Shown piece after piece: positions 25,510 through 34,366 of a DNA stretch of 64,000 nt. The notes under the pieces were generated by a model. The model saw only the letters and a program-made list of their open reading frames with translations. It ran no database searches and was not told the DNA's origin. A program made the translations under genes and the position numbers. This DNA is from Fabrea salina (lineage: Eukaryota > Ciliophora > Heterotrichea > Heterotrichida > Fabreidae): positions 1-64,000 of the forward strand of contig JALIHJ010000074.1 in assembly GCA_022984795.1 (NCBI GenBank). Direction: 5' to 3'. Positions within the stretch are counted from its first letter, which is position 1. The number at the start of each line of letters is the position of its first letter.

Positions 25510-26772
25510 ATGGGAGGTGTTCTCTCTGCAATTCAAATAGACACTCAGAACCCTCTGGTCCAAAAGATATCAGAAATCACTCCAAAGGACTTAGAAGACA
25601 CCTTGGAGTTCTATGCTGAGTACTACCCAGATTTGACGATTCTCAACTTTGAGCAGTTCGACGATATATTTTCGCCTGTGTTTAATGATATTGAAGAAAC
25701 CTTTGGTATGGTTTCAGGAGGGAGCGAAGTTGTGGACTGGTACGAAACCTTAGCCTTGGTGGTTTTAGGTTGTAACGCCGAGCCCGAAGCCAAAGTGGCT
25801 TACTTGTTCCAGTTGTTTGACTTCGACGGTTCAGGCAATATAAGCACCAAAGAGTTCCAAATGACACTTGAAGCCTGCATTAGAGGACTCGGCAAAGTAG
25901 GCTCAGGCTTTCCTAAAAAGGCTTCTGTAAACAGGGCACTGCACCAAGTCTTCCAAGAAATAGATTCTGACGGCAACAGAGAACTGGACTTCGAAGAGAT
26001 CCTAAACTGGGTTAAAAGAAACCAAGAAATCCAAGAAACTATGGCTACTTTAAGTAACATTCAGAACCTTGACTTAGCTAAGCTTAAGTTCACTCAGCTG
26101 TGTGAAAGTTACAAAGAAGCCTTTACAAAGGCTTCCCGAGACGGAAAAGTAGCCCAGACCCAACAACTAAGAGAGAACTTACTGAAATTCGAGTACATTA
26201 AGAACATGTCCTCAGAAGAACTCAACTCTTTGATGAAGCTGATGGATAACAGTTCCCAAGTTAAACTAGAAGACTTTGAAGAAGCCATTAAGAACTTTGC
26301 AGCCTTTGAAATCGCAGACTTCACAAGGAACAAAGAACTGGACAAAGGCGAAACACGCGTGATGATGAGTTTCAAAACAGGAATTAACATGGACCTTTCA
26401 AAGGTCGAAAAACTCATAAGAGTCATTAACTCTTCAGAAAAGCCTTCAATACACTTAGCAGACTGGCTGGAGTTTTTAAGAGTGCCGAGCGCAAAAGACA
26501 TTTCTGTAGGACTGAGCCTCAAAAGGGCCTTTGACAACTTAGACGAAGACTGTTCGTTTACGCTCGACAAAGAAGAAATTAAGAAACTCGTAGAGTCTAC
26601 TTTCAAAGAGAACCTTTGCAGGTTCTTGAGTTCTAGTGAGATCGAAGCGTTTATATCCAGGACTGTTGCAAGTATTTTTGAAGGGTTTTCTAGTACTGAA
26701 CTCGACTGGGTGCAGTTTAAGAACTACTTTTCTGTGATTGAAGAAAAGGTTGAAATTGCAATTAGGATTTAA
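25510..26772 (+). CDS. EF-hand calcium-binding protein, likely N-myristoylated
   Basis: The 420-residue protein starts MGGVLSAI, with Gly2 and a small residue at position 6, which is a plausible N-myristoylation signal. Canonical EF-hand loops appear at DFDGSGNISTKE near 105-116 and DSDGNRELDFEE near 156-167. A third, weaker pair member is DEDCSFTLDKEE near 345-356. The C-terminal half seems to repeat the helical layout of the first half with degenerate loops. A calcium sensor or a calcium-regulated membrane protein is likely, and I cannot assign the partner. The gene starts 3 nt after the MTHFS stop, and its TAA directly abuts the stop codon of the convergent ArfGAP gene. Confidence 0.85.
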   Translation: MGGVLSAIQIDTQNPLVQKISEITPKDLEDTLEFYAEYYPDLTILNFEQFDDIFSPVFNDIEETFGMVSGGSEVVDWYETLALVVLGCNAEPEAKVAYLFQLFDFDGSGNISTKEFQMTLEACIRGLGKVGSGFPKKASVNRALHQVFQEIDSDGNRELDFEEILNWVKRNQEIQETMATLSNIQNLDLAKLKFTQLCESYKEAFTKASRDGKVAQTQQLRENLLKFEYIKNMSSEELNSLMKLMDNSSQVKLEDFEEAIKNFAAFEIADFTRNKELDKGETRVMMSFKTGINMDLSKVEKLIRVINSSEKPSIHLADWLEFLRVPSAKDISVGLSLKRAFDNLDEDCSFTLDKEEIKKLVESTFKENLCRFLSSSEIEAFISRTVASIFEGFSSTELDWVQFKNYFSVIEEKVEIAIRI

Positions 26773-27564
26773 TTAACCGTCGAGTCTTTCGTAGCCTTCA
26801 GGTCTTTCTGAGCCGTTGAGTTTTTGGTAAGCTTTGGTGGCTCCTCTTTTCATGGAGTCTTCTAAGTCGTTTAAGAACTTCCAAGACTCTGCCTTGGCTC
26901 GCTGGACTCTGGGGTTGCTGTTGAAGCGGTCAATAGACGTTTGGGTTTTATCCCTAAACTTTTCTAGGGCTGCTGAAGTTTTTTCGGAAAAGTTCTTAAC
27001 TCTTTCGGACTCTGAAAACCTTTTCCAGGAACTTTCTGCTTTGGCTACCGCTTCGTTAGTGCCTCTTTCTAGTTTTTTAAAGGTTTCGCTGGCTTCGATT
27101 TTCCTTGCGGTGCTTTTTCCTGCGTCCACAGCGCGTTTGAACCAGCCCTTGATTCCTTTAGGCTCGTAAGGAAGTATGCCTTCTTCGGGAGAGGGCTGGG
27201 GTTGGTTGTAGTCTTCGCCTGAAGCTAGAACTACCAACATGTCTTTATAGTACTTGCCAGCTTTGCTTTTGAACTTGTGTTCGGCACTTGCTTCTCCAAA
27301 CGGGTAAGCTTCAAAGTACTCCCTAAGTGAACTGTTTCCTCCACAGATCATCAGTCTCAACTGGGGGATACTCCATTCTTCTATCATTGACTTTACTTTC
27401 AAGTCCAAACTCCTGTGTAAGTTTGAACAGTTTCCGCAAAGCAAAATGCCGAAACTCAAAGAACCCCAAGTAGGGTTATCTGCTTCGCACTGGAAGCACT
27501 GCCGGTTTTGGGGGTCTTCTTGGATCTTCAGAAAAATCTCTTGTGCAGTGTTGGTAGAAACCAT
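26773..27564 (-). CDS. ArfGAP-domain protein
   Basis: The 263-residue protein has an N-terminal ArfGAP zinc module: CFQCEADNPTWGSLSFG then CGNCSNLHRSL, that is CX2C-x16-CX2C with W-x-S-x-x-x-G and the arginine finger in NLHRSL. The second half is Lys/Glu-rich amphipathic helix with repeated Trp/Phe (SWKRFSESERVKNFSEKT), possibly membrane-curvature-sensing ALPS-like or coat-binding, as in ArfGAP1. ArfGAPs stimulate GTP hydrolysis on Arf at Golgi or endosomal membranes. The usual HR-x-LG reads HRSLD here. The ATG is one base after the stop of the preceding gene on the same strand (TAAAATG), and its stop touches that of the EF-hand gene. Confidence 0.87.
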   Translation of the reverse strand: MVSTNTAQEIFLKIQEDPQNRQCFQCEADNPTWGSLSFGILLCGNCSNLHRSLDLKVKSMIEEWSIPQLRLMICGGNSSLREYFEAYPFGEASAEHKFKSKAGKYYKDMLVVLASGEDYNQPQPSPEEGILPYEPKGIKGWFKRAVDAGKSTARKIEASETFKKLERGTNEAVAKAESSWKRFSESERVKNFSEKTSAALEKFRDKTQTSIDRFNSNPRVQRAKAESWKFLNDLEDSMKRGATKAYQKLNGSERPEGYERLDG

Positions 27565-27565
27565 T

Positions 27566-27907
27566 TTATTTTAGCTCAACTACTAAGTCCATGATGTCTT
27601 CTTCTGTCTGAGCAATGCTCAAACGGTTGGAAGTGTTACCCATTACTCTTTCTCGGTGGTAGTCTACATTCTGTTTGAGGTGTTGGTCTTCCAAAGCTTC
27701 GATCTTAGCTACTATGTCTGCCTTTTCTGAGACACCTCTGGTTTTAACTTGGCCTCTGATTTCTTTGAGTTGCTGAGTAGCTTCTGAAATGGCTTTTTGG
27801 TAAGTTTCTGAGTTTTTGTCTTCTAAAAAGCTAAGCAGGGCTTTGTTCCAGCTGGAGTAAATGCTTGCTCTTTTTTCTTGAAGTGCAATGAAGTTACTTA
27901 GTTCCAT
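27566..27907 (-). CDS. Small helical protein, possibly REX1B-like
   Basis: The 113-residue all-helical protein starts MELSNFIALQEKRASIYSSW. The spacing of LQ-x-x-R-x-x-x-Y, an E-x-T-x-x-L segment and I-x-x-x-E-x-x-H-L recalls the small REX1B/DNA-repair-REX1 family, but the match is by eye and weak. What is certain is the arrangement. The ATG directly follows the TAA of the lipocalin gene with no base between (TAAATG), and the TAA is one base from the ArfGAP ATG. Three genes therefore sit head to tail with a total of one spacer base. Confidence 0.6.
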   Translation of the reverse strand: MELSNFIALQEKRASIYSSWNKALLSFLEDKNSETYQKAISEATQQLKEIRGQVKTRGVSEKADIVAKIEALEDQHLKQNVDYHRERVMGNTSNRLSIAQTEEDIMDLVVELK

Positions 27908-28471
27908 TTAATTAGGAAAGGGAGGACAGTCTTCGTTAGGAACTAAGGAGAAGTCCTGCATAGTCAGTCCTTCTTTTTGGTAGTACTTAACGTACTCACT
28001 GGGGTTAATGTCTCCAGGCTTCCTTTCGAAGAGTGCAGCGTAGATAGTATGGAACAAGTAGTAGTTAGTGCACCCGTAAACTACAGAGTAGTTGTTGTAG
28101 TCAGTGTCCAACACAGTATAAGGACCTTTAAAAGAGAACTCTGGAACAGTGACGTGGCAGGCCCCAGTAACTGCATCTCCAGACTTGTCGCAGTAAGCTT
28201 CTCCAAAGACATTTGACCATTTTGAATCTCTGGTACCTGAGTTAATGATCTTAAATGTTCCATCTTGATTTAGAATGTACTCAGCACGTCCACATTCTGA
28301 GCTTTTGAATGGCGCATCTTTTTGGTTAAGTGCTACCCACCAAACTCCCATGTAGGAAGCTGGCTTGAAGTTTTGCATAGGCTCTATGTCAGGACAAGGA
28401 CCCCAAGCCCACTGTGCTTGGCCCATTGCAAATAAGCTCACCAGCAACAAAGTTCCTATCATTGATTTCAT
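27908..28471 (-). CDS. Secreted lipocalin (apolipoprotein D/Blc-like)
   Basis: The 187-residue protein has a signal peptide (MKSMIGTLLLVSLFAMGQAQ) and a lipocalin fold signature: CPDIEPMQNFKPASYMGVWW, which contains the family motif with the invariant Trp of G-x-W, then YTVLDTDYNNYSVVYGC as the second motif (TDY). Four or more Cys could form disulfides. Apolipoprotein-D-like lipocalins carry small hydrophobic molecules, and here the protein is presumably secreted or in the lumen of the secretory pathway. Its stop is fused to the next start codon. The start lies 33 nt from the stop of the upstream cyclase gene. Confidence 0.87.
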   Translation of the reverse strand: MKSMIGTLLLVSLFAMGQAQWAWGPCPDIEPMQNFKPASYMGVWWVALNQKDAPFKSSECGRAEYILNQDGTFKIINSGTRDSKWSNVFGEAYCDKSGDAVTGACHVTVPEFSFKGPYTVLDTDYNNYSVVYGCTNYYLFHTIYAALFERKPGDINPSEYVKYYQKEGLTMQDFSLVPNEDCPPFPN

Positions 28472-28504
28472 ATTTACTTGTATTACTTACCTTTCTAGAA
28501 CAAT

Positions 28505-31500
28505 TTAATTACTTTTTACAAAGTAAGTCTTCAGCAGGCCTTGGCCTGTGTTAAGTTCTAGTTCTTCGTTGAGTTCAAAGTTGTATTTTTCGGGCTCTCC
28601 AGTCTCAAGTAGTTGCTTCGTCGTTTCGCTTACTAGAATTTCGTCAGGTTTTCCCTGGCTTTCGAGCTTATTAGCTATGAGCACATCCTCTCCGTAGATG
28701 TCATACCTGATGATTGTTGTCCCTGAAATCCCTGCAATTACCTGTCCAGTGTGGACTCCAATCCTCATCTTAAGGTTTAGGTTTTGGGCTTGGTTAACTT
28801 CTTCAATAACAGCAACCATGTCTCCAGCGAACTCTAAAACGTTCTTGCAGCTCTCAACTGGGTCTCTCTGGAAAGAGGTGTCCCCCAAAACAACGTAACA
28901 GTCCCCAATAGTGTGGACTTTGTAAACGTTGTGCTCCACAGAGATTTCATCGAACCTTTTGAACAAACTGTTGAGCATGTCCAAAACTTCTTGAGGCGAC
29001 TTGTTACCTGACCAAGAAGTAAAGCCCACGATGTCAGCATACAGTATAGTAATATCTTTGTATTCGTCAGTAGCGAGTTCTTCCTGTTTTAAGTTGTTGT
29101 AAACGTGGTCTGGAAGTAGCTTGGAGATTAGCTCTTCGATCTTTGTGAGTTCTTCTTCCAAACTTGACTTTTTGAGCATCAGAAAGTCAAACTGCTTTTC
29201 CCTGAAATACAGAGTCAAGAGTGTCAGGACTAAGAAAATAAGCAAAAGAACGTTATTGAACATTCCAATTCCTCCTAACAAGATCTCAATAAGTAGAAGC
29301 GAGGTGTAGGTGGCTACTAGTGTTTGAGTTATGTTTTTATACACTAGCATACTGCAGTGGCCCATGTGTAAAAAGGAAAAGATAAAAACAATTGATAAGA
29401 TTTCATTAGCGATTTCGCTAGCAAAGAAAATAATCACACCCACTAGAAATAATCCATAAAATACTTGAGAAGTCCAAGCAAGCCAAAGCTTCTTCCAAAC
29501 CTTTCTGACCAGTATCATAACCAAGGAGTAAATACCTAAAAACAAAAATGCCCCTAATACGTGTCTCAGTTTTTCATCTATTCTGTTAACTAAGTAATCT
29601 ATGAATGTAGTTATAGTCATGGAAACTCCAACGAACAGTATAACTTTCATTTCTTGTTTGTACATTGGCAGAAATATTTTGAGTTTTTTCTTTCTTTGTT
29701 GGTTTACTTCTGGAGTTATGCTTAAACTCAGTGAATCCGACAGCCCTGAACAAACAGAACTCTTAGCAATAACAGGCTTAAAGTTCTTAGTAAAGCTTTT
29801 GTAGTCCATTGACTTTGAGTTACTGAATGTTGCTTGGGTTTTAAACGATGAAAGCGAAGAAATACTTTTTTTTTTCAGAGTGTAGGTGGTCATGATGCCC
29901 TTTCCTTTTGCTTCGACCTGAGTCTTTTGCAATTTCATTGGGTTTTCTAGTAATTCGTAAGTTCTTTCGGATAACTGAATGTAGTTTTCTGTTTTGAGAG
30001 TTGAAGCCATTCTACTAGAAGTGTTTATAGTATCGCCTACTAAGCAAAACTGAGGTTTGTGGTGTCCCACAACTCCAGATATAATGCTTCCGGAGTCCAG
30101 GCCAATCTTGAGTTTAATAGGAGTTTGGTATTTCCAGTTGAAGTCTTTGATTTCAAGAATCATTGCACAGGCTAAGTTCAGTGCTCTTTCCGCATGGTTA
30201 ATTTTTTTGAGTTCAGGATGCAGTCTTTCTTCTACTTCACTTAAACCTACACATGCCAGAAAGGTGTTTCCCACTGTCTCTATTTTTGAGACTCCATGGG
30301 AAGAACACAGTCGGTCAAACCTCTTAAATATAAAGTCCAAAAAGGCATTAAGTTCACCAGGAGTGAAGTAGTTAGTTATTTCACTGAACTCTGATATGTT
30401 GCAAAATACCACTGTAACTGAACTTTCGAAGCTTGAAATAGATTGGTCGCCCGTAAGTAGCTTTTCTGCTATATGACTTGGAAACAAAAAACCCACAACG
30501 TCAGCTGCTTTTTCAGCCTTCAACCTTACTTGGTTGGCTAAGGAGTAAGTAACACGGCTTGTAAGGTTCTGTTGGTAGGCCACTGCTGCACACAAAAAGT
30601 TATTTGCTAAGTAGAAGATGTTAAAGTCAAGGGCTTGTGAGTAAGAGTTGAAGTCATTAGTTTCCACAAGCAATGGGTCAGTAAAAGAATACACCAAAAC
30701 AACCACCCAAGCTATGACTGAGTTAAACGTTGCTTGTCTCCAAGTCGAGTAGATACAAAAGTAAAATATAATAGGGTTCAAAGTAAAGATGACTAAAGAA
30801 ACCTCTTCAAAGGTTACATAGGCAATTGAAACCAAAGTTATGTACCCTACTCCGAACAAAAAGTTCACTACTGAAGGTTGTTTGCTAACTAGTTTTGTCC
30901 AATAGACCAAGGCTATAACGGCAGCTTTTGCTGAGTTGTATATAACTATGAACTCCAGACTTAAATTGTAGTTTAAAAAAAAGTAAACCCACATTTGGAA
31001 TGAAAAGGAAAGAACATACATAAGCACTAAGAAAAGTCTGAACTTCTTAGTCATTTGGGGCAAAGCTTGTTCTAGGTAATGGTTTTCAACAGCTTTGGAG
31101 TTGAAGCACAAGTAGTTTTTGTTGATGTCAGTGTAAGTCTCCTCAGTCTTTTTGGTAGAGTTCAGTAGTTTGGACTTGAACCCTTTAATTATGCTTTTCA
31201 AACACTTTGGGTGGGATCTAGGGTAAGTGAACTTTAAAACTGTAAACACCATTAAGTTGGTAGCTGGAGTAACCAAAAGCTGAATGATCAGCCTGGGAGA
31301 GCTAAATATTTCGTAACCTGATCTTTGAGTGTAAAACAGCTTCAAGCAAATCAGCCCCAGAATCACTAAAAACATTCCTAGGTTGTAAACTATTTTTTTA
31401 ACTGAAAACTTCTCAAAAGACAGAAACAGCTTCAGCTCTGCAGAGAAAAACAAGCACACAGTCAGAAAACCTCTGATAGTTTCAAGGTCTTCAGTGTAGC

Positions 31501-34354
31501 CATTAGAATTCAAACTCCCAGAAAACCCTAGTTTTACGCTGAAATAAATCACTAGTGAGTTCACAACTGCTTCACAAAAGAGAACTACCAAGTCTTTAGG
31601 GTTGGTTTCAGAAACTACTGACTTGCTGTCCGAAAACTTCAAACCAGTGTAGCTTATATGAACCAGTATTCCTAAGTATATTAGAACCGTCAACGGATCC
31701 TGCTCAAGAGTTTCTAAGTTAAGTTTGGACTCTGCACCCAAAAACAAGCCACAAAAGAACCAAACAAACAAAGTGTAAAAAAAGAGCTTAAGAACTCCAT
31801 ACAACTTGTAGTAGATCACTGGACTCTGCTCCAAAAGGAGTTCTTCTAAGTCGTTGAAACTATTAAAGGTAAAGTCTAAGAAAGGAGAGTCAATCTTAGA
31901 AGCTTTAAGTCGGGCGTTTATAGTATTGTCACACAGAAAAGGCACTTCAGCTTCAGAGTTAAAAACACAAACAACCGACTCATCTGGAAACAGTTCTTGA
32001 ACAAACTGACTCAGTAGTCTTTTTTGATAGGGTGAAGCAGAGCTCACACTAACTGAACTTGCAAGGAACACTAAAGTAGCAAGGTAAAACTTGTTTTCTT
32101 CCAATTCAAAAGCAGTTTCCAAAGAGTTCCCAGTAATAGCCAAGTTGAATTTCCTTGGGTTGAAGTTTCTTTCGAGGTCAATTATTCTGTTATCGTTCTT
32201 AGTGAATAAGTTTTTGATGAAAGGGTGGAGTCTTGAGTTTTGCTGGAACCTTAAATTAGCGATCATGGACTCTTTAGAAGAGTCACTTTCTGACTGGCTT
32301 TTAAAACTGCTGTCTGAAAGAGGCTTGAATATTCCTTCTACTTCGCAAACTAAGTTTTCGTCATAATCGTCAAATAGCACACTGTTAACTATGTGCTCCA
32401 GTTCTAGTTTTAAGGAATAAGGGCCATGCTGGGTTTCTATCTTGTAGGTGTTTAAGTGGCTACCTAAAAAGTTCTCAAAATAACCTGAAGGTTTTGAATC
32501 GAAAAAGAACTGCTTGATTCCAGCTTTCTTGAGGGCTTTAAAACTTTCAAAAGCCTCCTTTACTAAGCCTTCGTCCAAACTGATAGCTCCAAGGTACAAA
32601 GAATTCTTTTCTAAAGACTCAAAAAGTTCTTCTAGCTTAGCTTCTGGCTCCAAAACACTTAACTTTGCTTCTGAGTGGGACTCCATAAACTCGCTTAGTT
32701 CTTCTTGACTTATTTCGCGAACACCATAAAACAAACAAGCTTTATTCTTTAGCTTGTAGTAGTCGAGTTTACTGAGGTCTGAGCTACTGAAGGTCTTAAA
32801 AGCTTGATTTTTAGGGCACCTTAGAAACATGTAGACTCTTTGGTCAGCTAAGTCCTTCACTATAACTCTAACCTTCGAAAAAGAACTTTTTGAAGGCATG
32901 AATGCACACAACTGGAACCTGGAGCGCAAGTTGTTGAAGTAAAGGTCCACTTCAGAGTCCACTACTGAAAAATTAGCACCTAGTTCGTTGAAGTAGTCCT
33001 CAATAACTTTATCTTCGTACTTAGTATAGTAGTTGGTGCCAAATAAGTTAGCGTAGTTGCAGAAAACTAAACTTTTGACAAACAACAAGTTGTAAGGGTC
33101 GTTTTCGTCAATTTCAGAGTCTTTGTGAACTGGGTGAGTTAGTTCAGAGTTATCTCTCATCACAGTGCGCTCTTGCAACTCAGGGTCGTATTCAAAGTAG
33201 TTGAACCTTACATAGCACGAGCTTACACTCAAGCTTTCTTGGTCAATTAAGCAAGACTTATCAATAAAGGCGCTTTTTACCTTTGCTAGGTTTTCTTTGT
33301 ACTTCAAACCTTTAAACTTCACAAATGGGTTAAGTTTTTTCAAGATTTTGAGCTGCAAAATACGCACAATGTTCAACATAACGCTCAGAAACACAGCAAA
33401 AAAGTAACTTAACTTCACTGAAAAGTAAACTACAGTTTGTACAGTGTCCAAGTCGTTGTTGTTAAACAAAAGTTTGTCAAGCAGAGTAAAAGTAAGCACT
33501 AATGCACCAAACACCCCAAACATAACCCACTCTATAACTCTGATTTTCTTGTCTAGGTTGAAAATGCCCGACTTGTAGTTTTGGGAGTTCTTAATGCTTT
33601 CCAGAACTACCAGTCCTACAGCCCAGTCTGACTTCAGAACTGACTTAGCAAGCACTAAGTTGTCTACTGAAAACTTAAGTCCTCCAGGAGAGCCTTTAAA
33701 GTTTAAGTTCCCTTTGAACTTCATAAGGTCTTCGTTTGGAAGAGTAAAGTCTACTTTGAAGTCACACATCTTAATGGCTTGGTTTATGTCTCCTTCTGGA
33801 AACTGACTTCGGAAGTTTTCAACCGCAAACTTCTTATAAAAGTTTTTATCCGGAAAAAGGTTACTGACTTGGACTAAGCACCAGTTGCAGTCTTTTTGGG
33901 TGAACAGAATCAAAGTGTCACGAGGTGCTTGTTTGTTTTTTTCCAGTAACACTAAGTCCCCTATTAGAACTTCTTCGTTCTTCAGATCCCTAAAAGCTTC
34001 TCCGTCCCAGACCTTAGTTGTTTCTGAAGTGCTCATTTTTGGCTTCCTAAAAATCCTGCGGTTTTCGTAAAAGCATATGATCAAGTCTAGAATAAAGTTG
34101 ATGCAAAGTGGAAACAGAATGTAAGGAACAACTTCTTTGTAAGTTCCAAAACTCAGTCCTAAAATAACAATGAGCCAAATATTGGCTGGTCTGCTAAACT
34201 CTTCAATTAAGAACTGAAAAACGATCACACTGATTTTTTTAACTTCGTTTGTTGGGTCATTTTCAGGCTTAACTCTGCTTGAAGTAGAGTTGCTTCCTTG
34301 GAACTTGATGGAGGAATTTTGGTTTGCTTTGTTACCTAGTTTCCAATTAATCAT
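28505..34354 (-). CDS. Guanylyl cyclase with P-type ATPase-like N-terminal half
   Basis: The 1,949-residue membrane protein has a phospholipid-flippase-like front half (about 1-1150). Its phosphorylation motif, normally DKTGT, reads IDKSCLIDQ, so ATPase activity is doubtful. Two class III cyclase domains follow, each after about six membrane segments: C1 near 1310-1480 and C2 near 1765-1930. C1 has ETVGN and FCLVGDTINTSSRM, giving the guanine-selecting Glu and Cys and the Asn/Arg pair, but its metal Asps are replaced (FCNISEF). C2 has both metal Asps (YADIVGFTSWS, HTIGDCYVV). That split of roles is the swapped topology known from Paramecium, Tetrahymena and apicomplexan guanylyl cyclases. It should make cGMP at the cell or ciliary membrane. 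No frame break occurs in 5.8 kb. Confidence 0.9.
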   Translation of the reverse strand: MINWKLGNKANQNSSIKFQGSNSTSSRVKPENDPTNEVKKISVIVFQFLIEEFSRPANIWLIVILGLSFGTYKEVVPYILFPLCINFILDLIICFYENRRIFRKPKMSTSETTKVWDGEAFRDLKNEEVLIGDLVLLEKNKQAPRDTLILFTQKDCNWCLVQVSNLFPDKNFYKKFAVENFRSQFPEGDINQAIKMCDFKVDFTLPNEDLMKFKGNLNFKGSPGGLKFSVDNLVLAKSVLKSDWAVGLVVLESIKNSQNYKSGIFNLDKKIRVIEWVMFGVFGALVLTFTLLDKLLFNNNDLDTVQTVVYFSVKLSYFFAVFLSVMLNIVRILQLKILKKLNPFVKFKGLKYKENLAKVKSAFIDKSCLIDQESLSVSSCYVRFNYFEYDPELQERTVMRDNSELTHPVHKDSEIDENDPYNLLFVKSLVFCNYANLFGTNYYTKYEDKVIEDYFNELGANFSVVDSEVDLYFNNLRSRFQLCAFMPSKSSFSKVRVIVKDLADQRVYMFLRCPKNQAFKTFSSSDLSKLDYYKLKNKACLFYGVREISQEELSEFMESHSEAKLSVLEPEAKLEELFESLEKNSLYLGAISLDEGLVKEAFESFKALKKAGIKQFFFDSKPSGYFENFLGSHLNTYKIETQHGPYSLKLELEHIVNSVLFDDYDENLVCEVEGIFKPLSDSSFKSQSESDSSKESMIANLRFQQNSRLHPFIKNLFTKNDNRIIDLERNFNPRKFNLAITGNSLETAFELEENKFYLATLVFLASSVSVSSASPYQKRLLSQFVQELFPDESVVCVFNSEAEVPFLCDNTINARLKASKIDSPFLDFTFNSFNDLEELLLEQSPVIYYKLYGVLKLFFYTLFVWFFCGLFLGAESKLNLETLEQDPLTVLIYLGILVHISYTGLKFSDSKSVVSETNPKDLVVLFCEAVVNSLVIYFSVKLGFSGSLNSNGYTEDLETIRGFLTVCLFFSAELKLFLSFEKFSVKKIVYNLGMFLVILGLICLKLFYTQRSGYEIFSSPRLIIQLLVTPATNLMVFTVLKFTYPRSHPKCLKSIIKGFKSKLLNSTKKTEETYTDINKNYLCFNSKAVENHYLEQALPQMTKKFRLFLVLMYVLSFSFQMWVYFFLNYNLSLEFIVIYNSAKAAVIALVYWTKLVSKQPSVVNFLFGVGYITLVSIAYVTFEEVSLVIFTLNPIIFYFCIYSTWRQATFNSVIAWVVVLVYSFTDPLLVETNDFNSYSQALDFNIFYLANNFLCAAVAYQQNLTSRVTYSLANQVRLKAEKAADVVGFLFPSHIAEKLLTGDQSISSFESSVTVVFCNISEFSEITNYFTPGELNAFLDFIFKRFDRLCSSHGVSKIETVGNTFLACVGLSEVEERLHPELKKINHAERALNLACAMILEIKDFNWKYQTPIKLKIGLDSGSIISGVVGHHKPQFCLVGDTINTSSRMASTLKTENYIQLSERTYELLENPMKLQKTQVEAKGKGIMTTYTLKKKSISSLSSFKTQATFSNSKSMDYKSFTKNFKPVIAKSSVCSGLSDSLSLSITPEVNQQRKKKLKIFLPMYKQEMKVILFVGVSMTITTFIDYLVNRIDEKLRHVLGAFLFLGIYSLVMILVRKVWKKLWLAWTSQVFYGLFLVGVIIFFASEIANEILSIVFIFSFLHMGHCSMLVYKNITQTLVATYTSLLLIEILLGGIGMFNNVLLLIFLVLTLLTLYFREKQFDFLMLKKSSLEEELTKIEELISKLLPDHVYNNLKQEELATDEYKDITILYADIVGFTSWSGNKSPQEVLDMLNSLFKRFDEISVEHNVYKVHTIGDCYVVLGDTSFQRDPVESCKNVLEFAGDMVAVIEEVNQAQNLNLKMRIGVHTGQVIAGISGTTIIRYDIYGEDVLIANKLESQGKPDEILVSETTKQLLETGEPEKYNFELNEELELNTGQGLLKTYFVKSN

Positions 34355-34366
34355 TTATAACTAATG

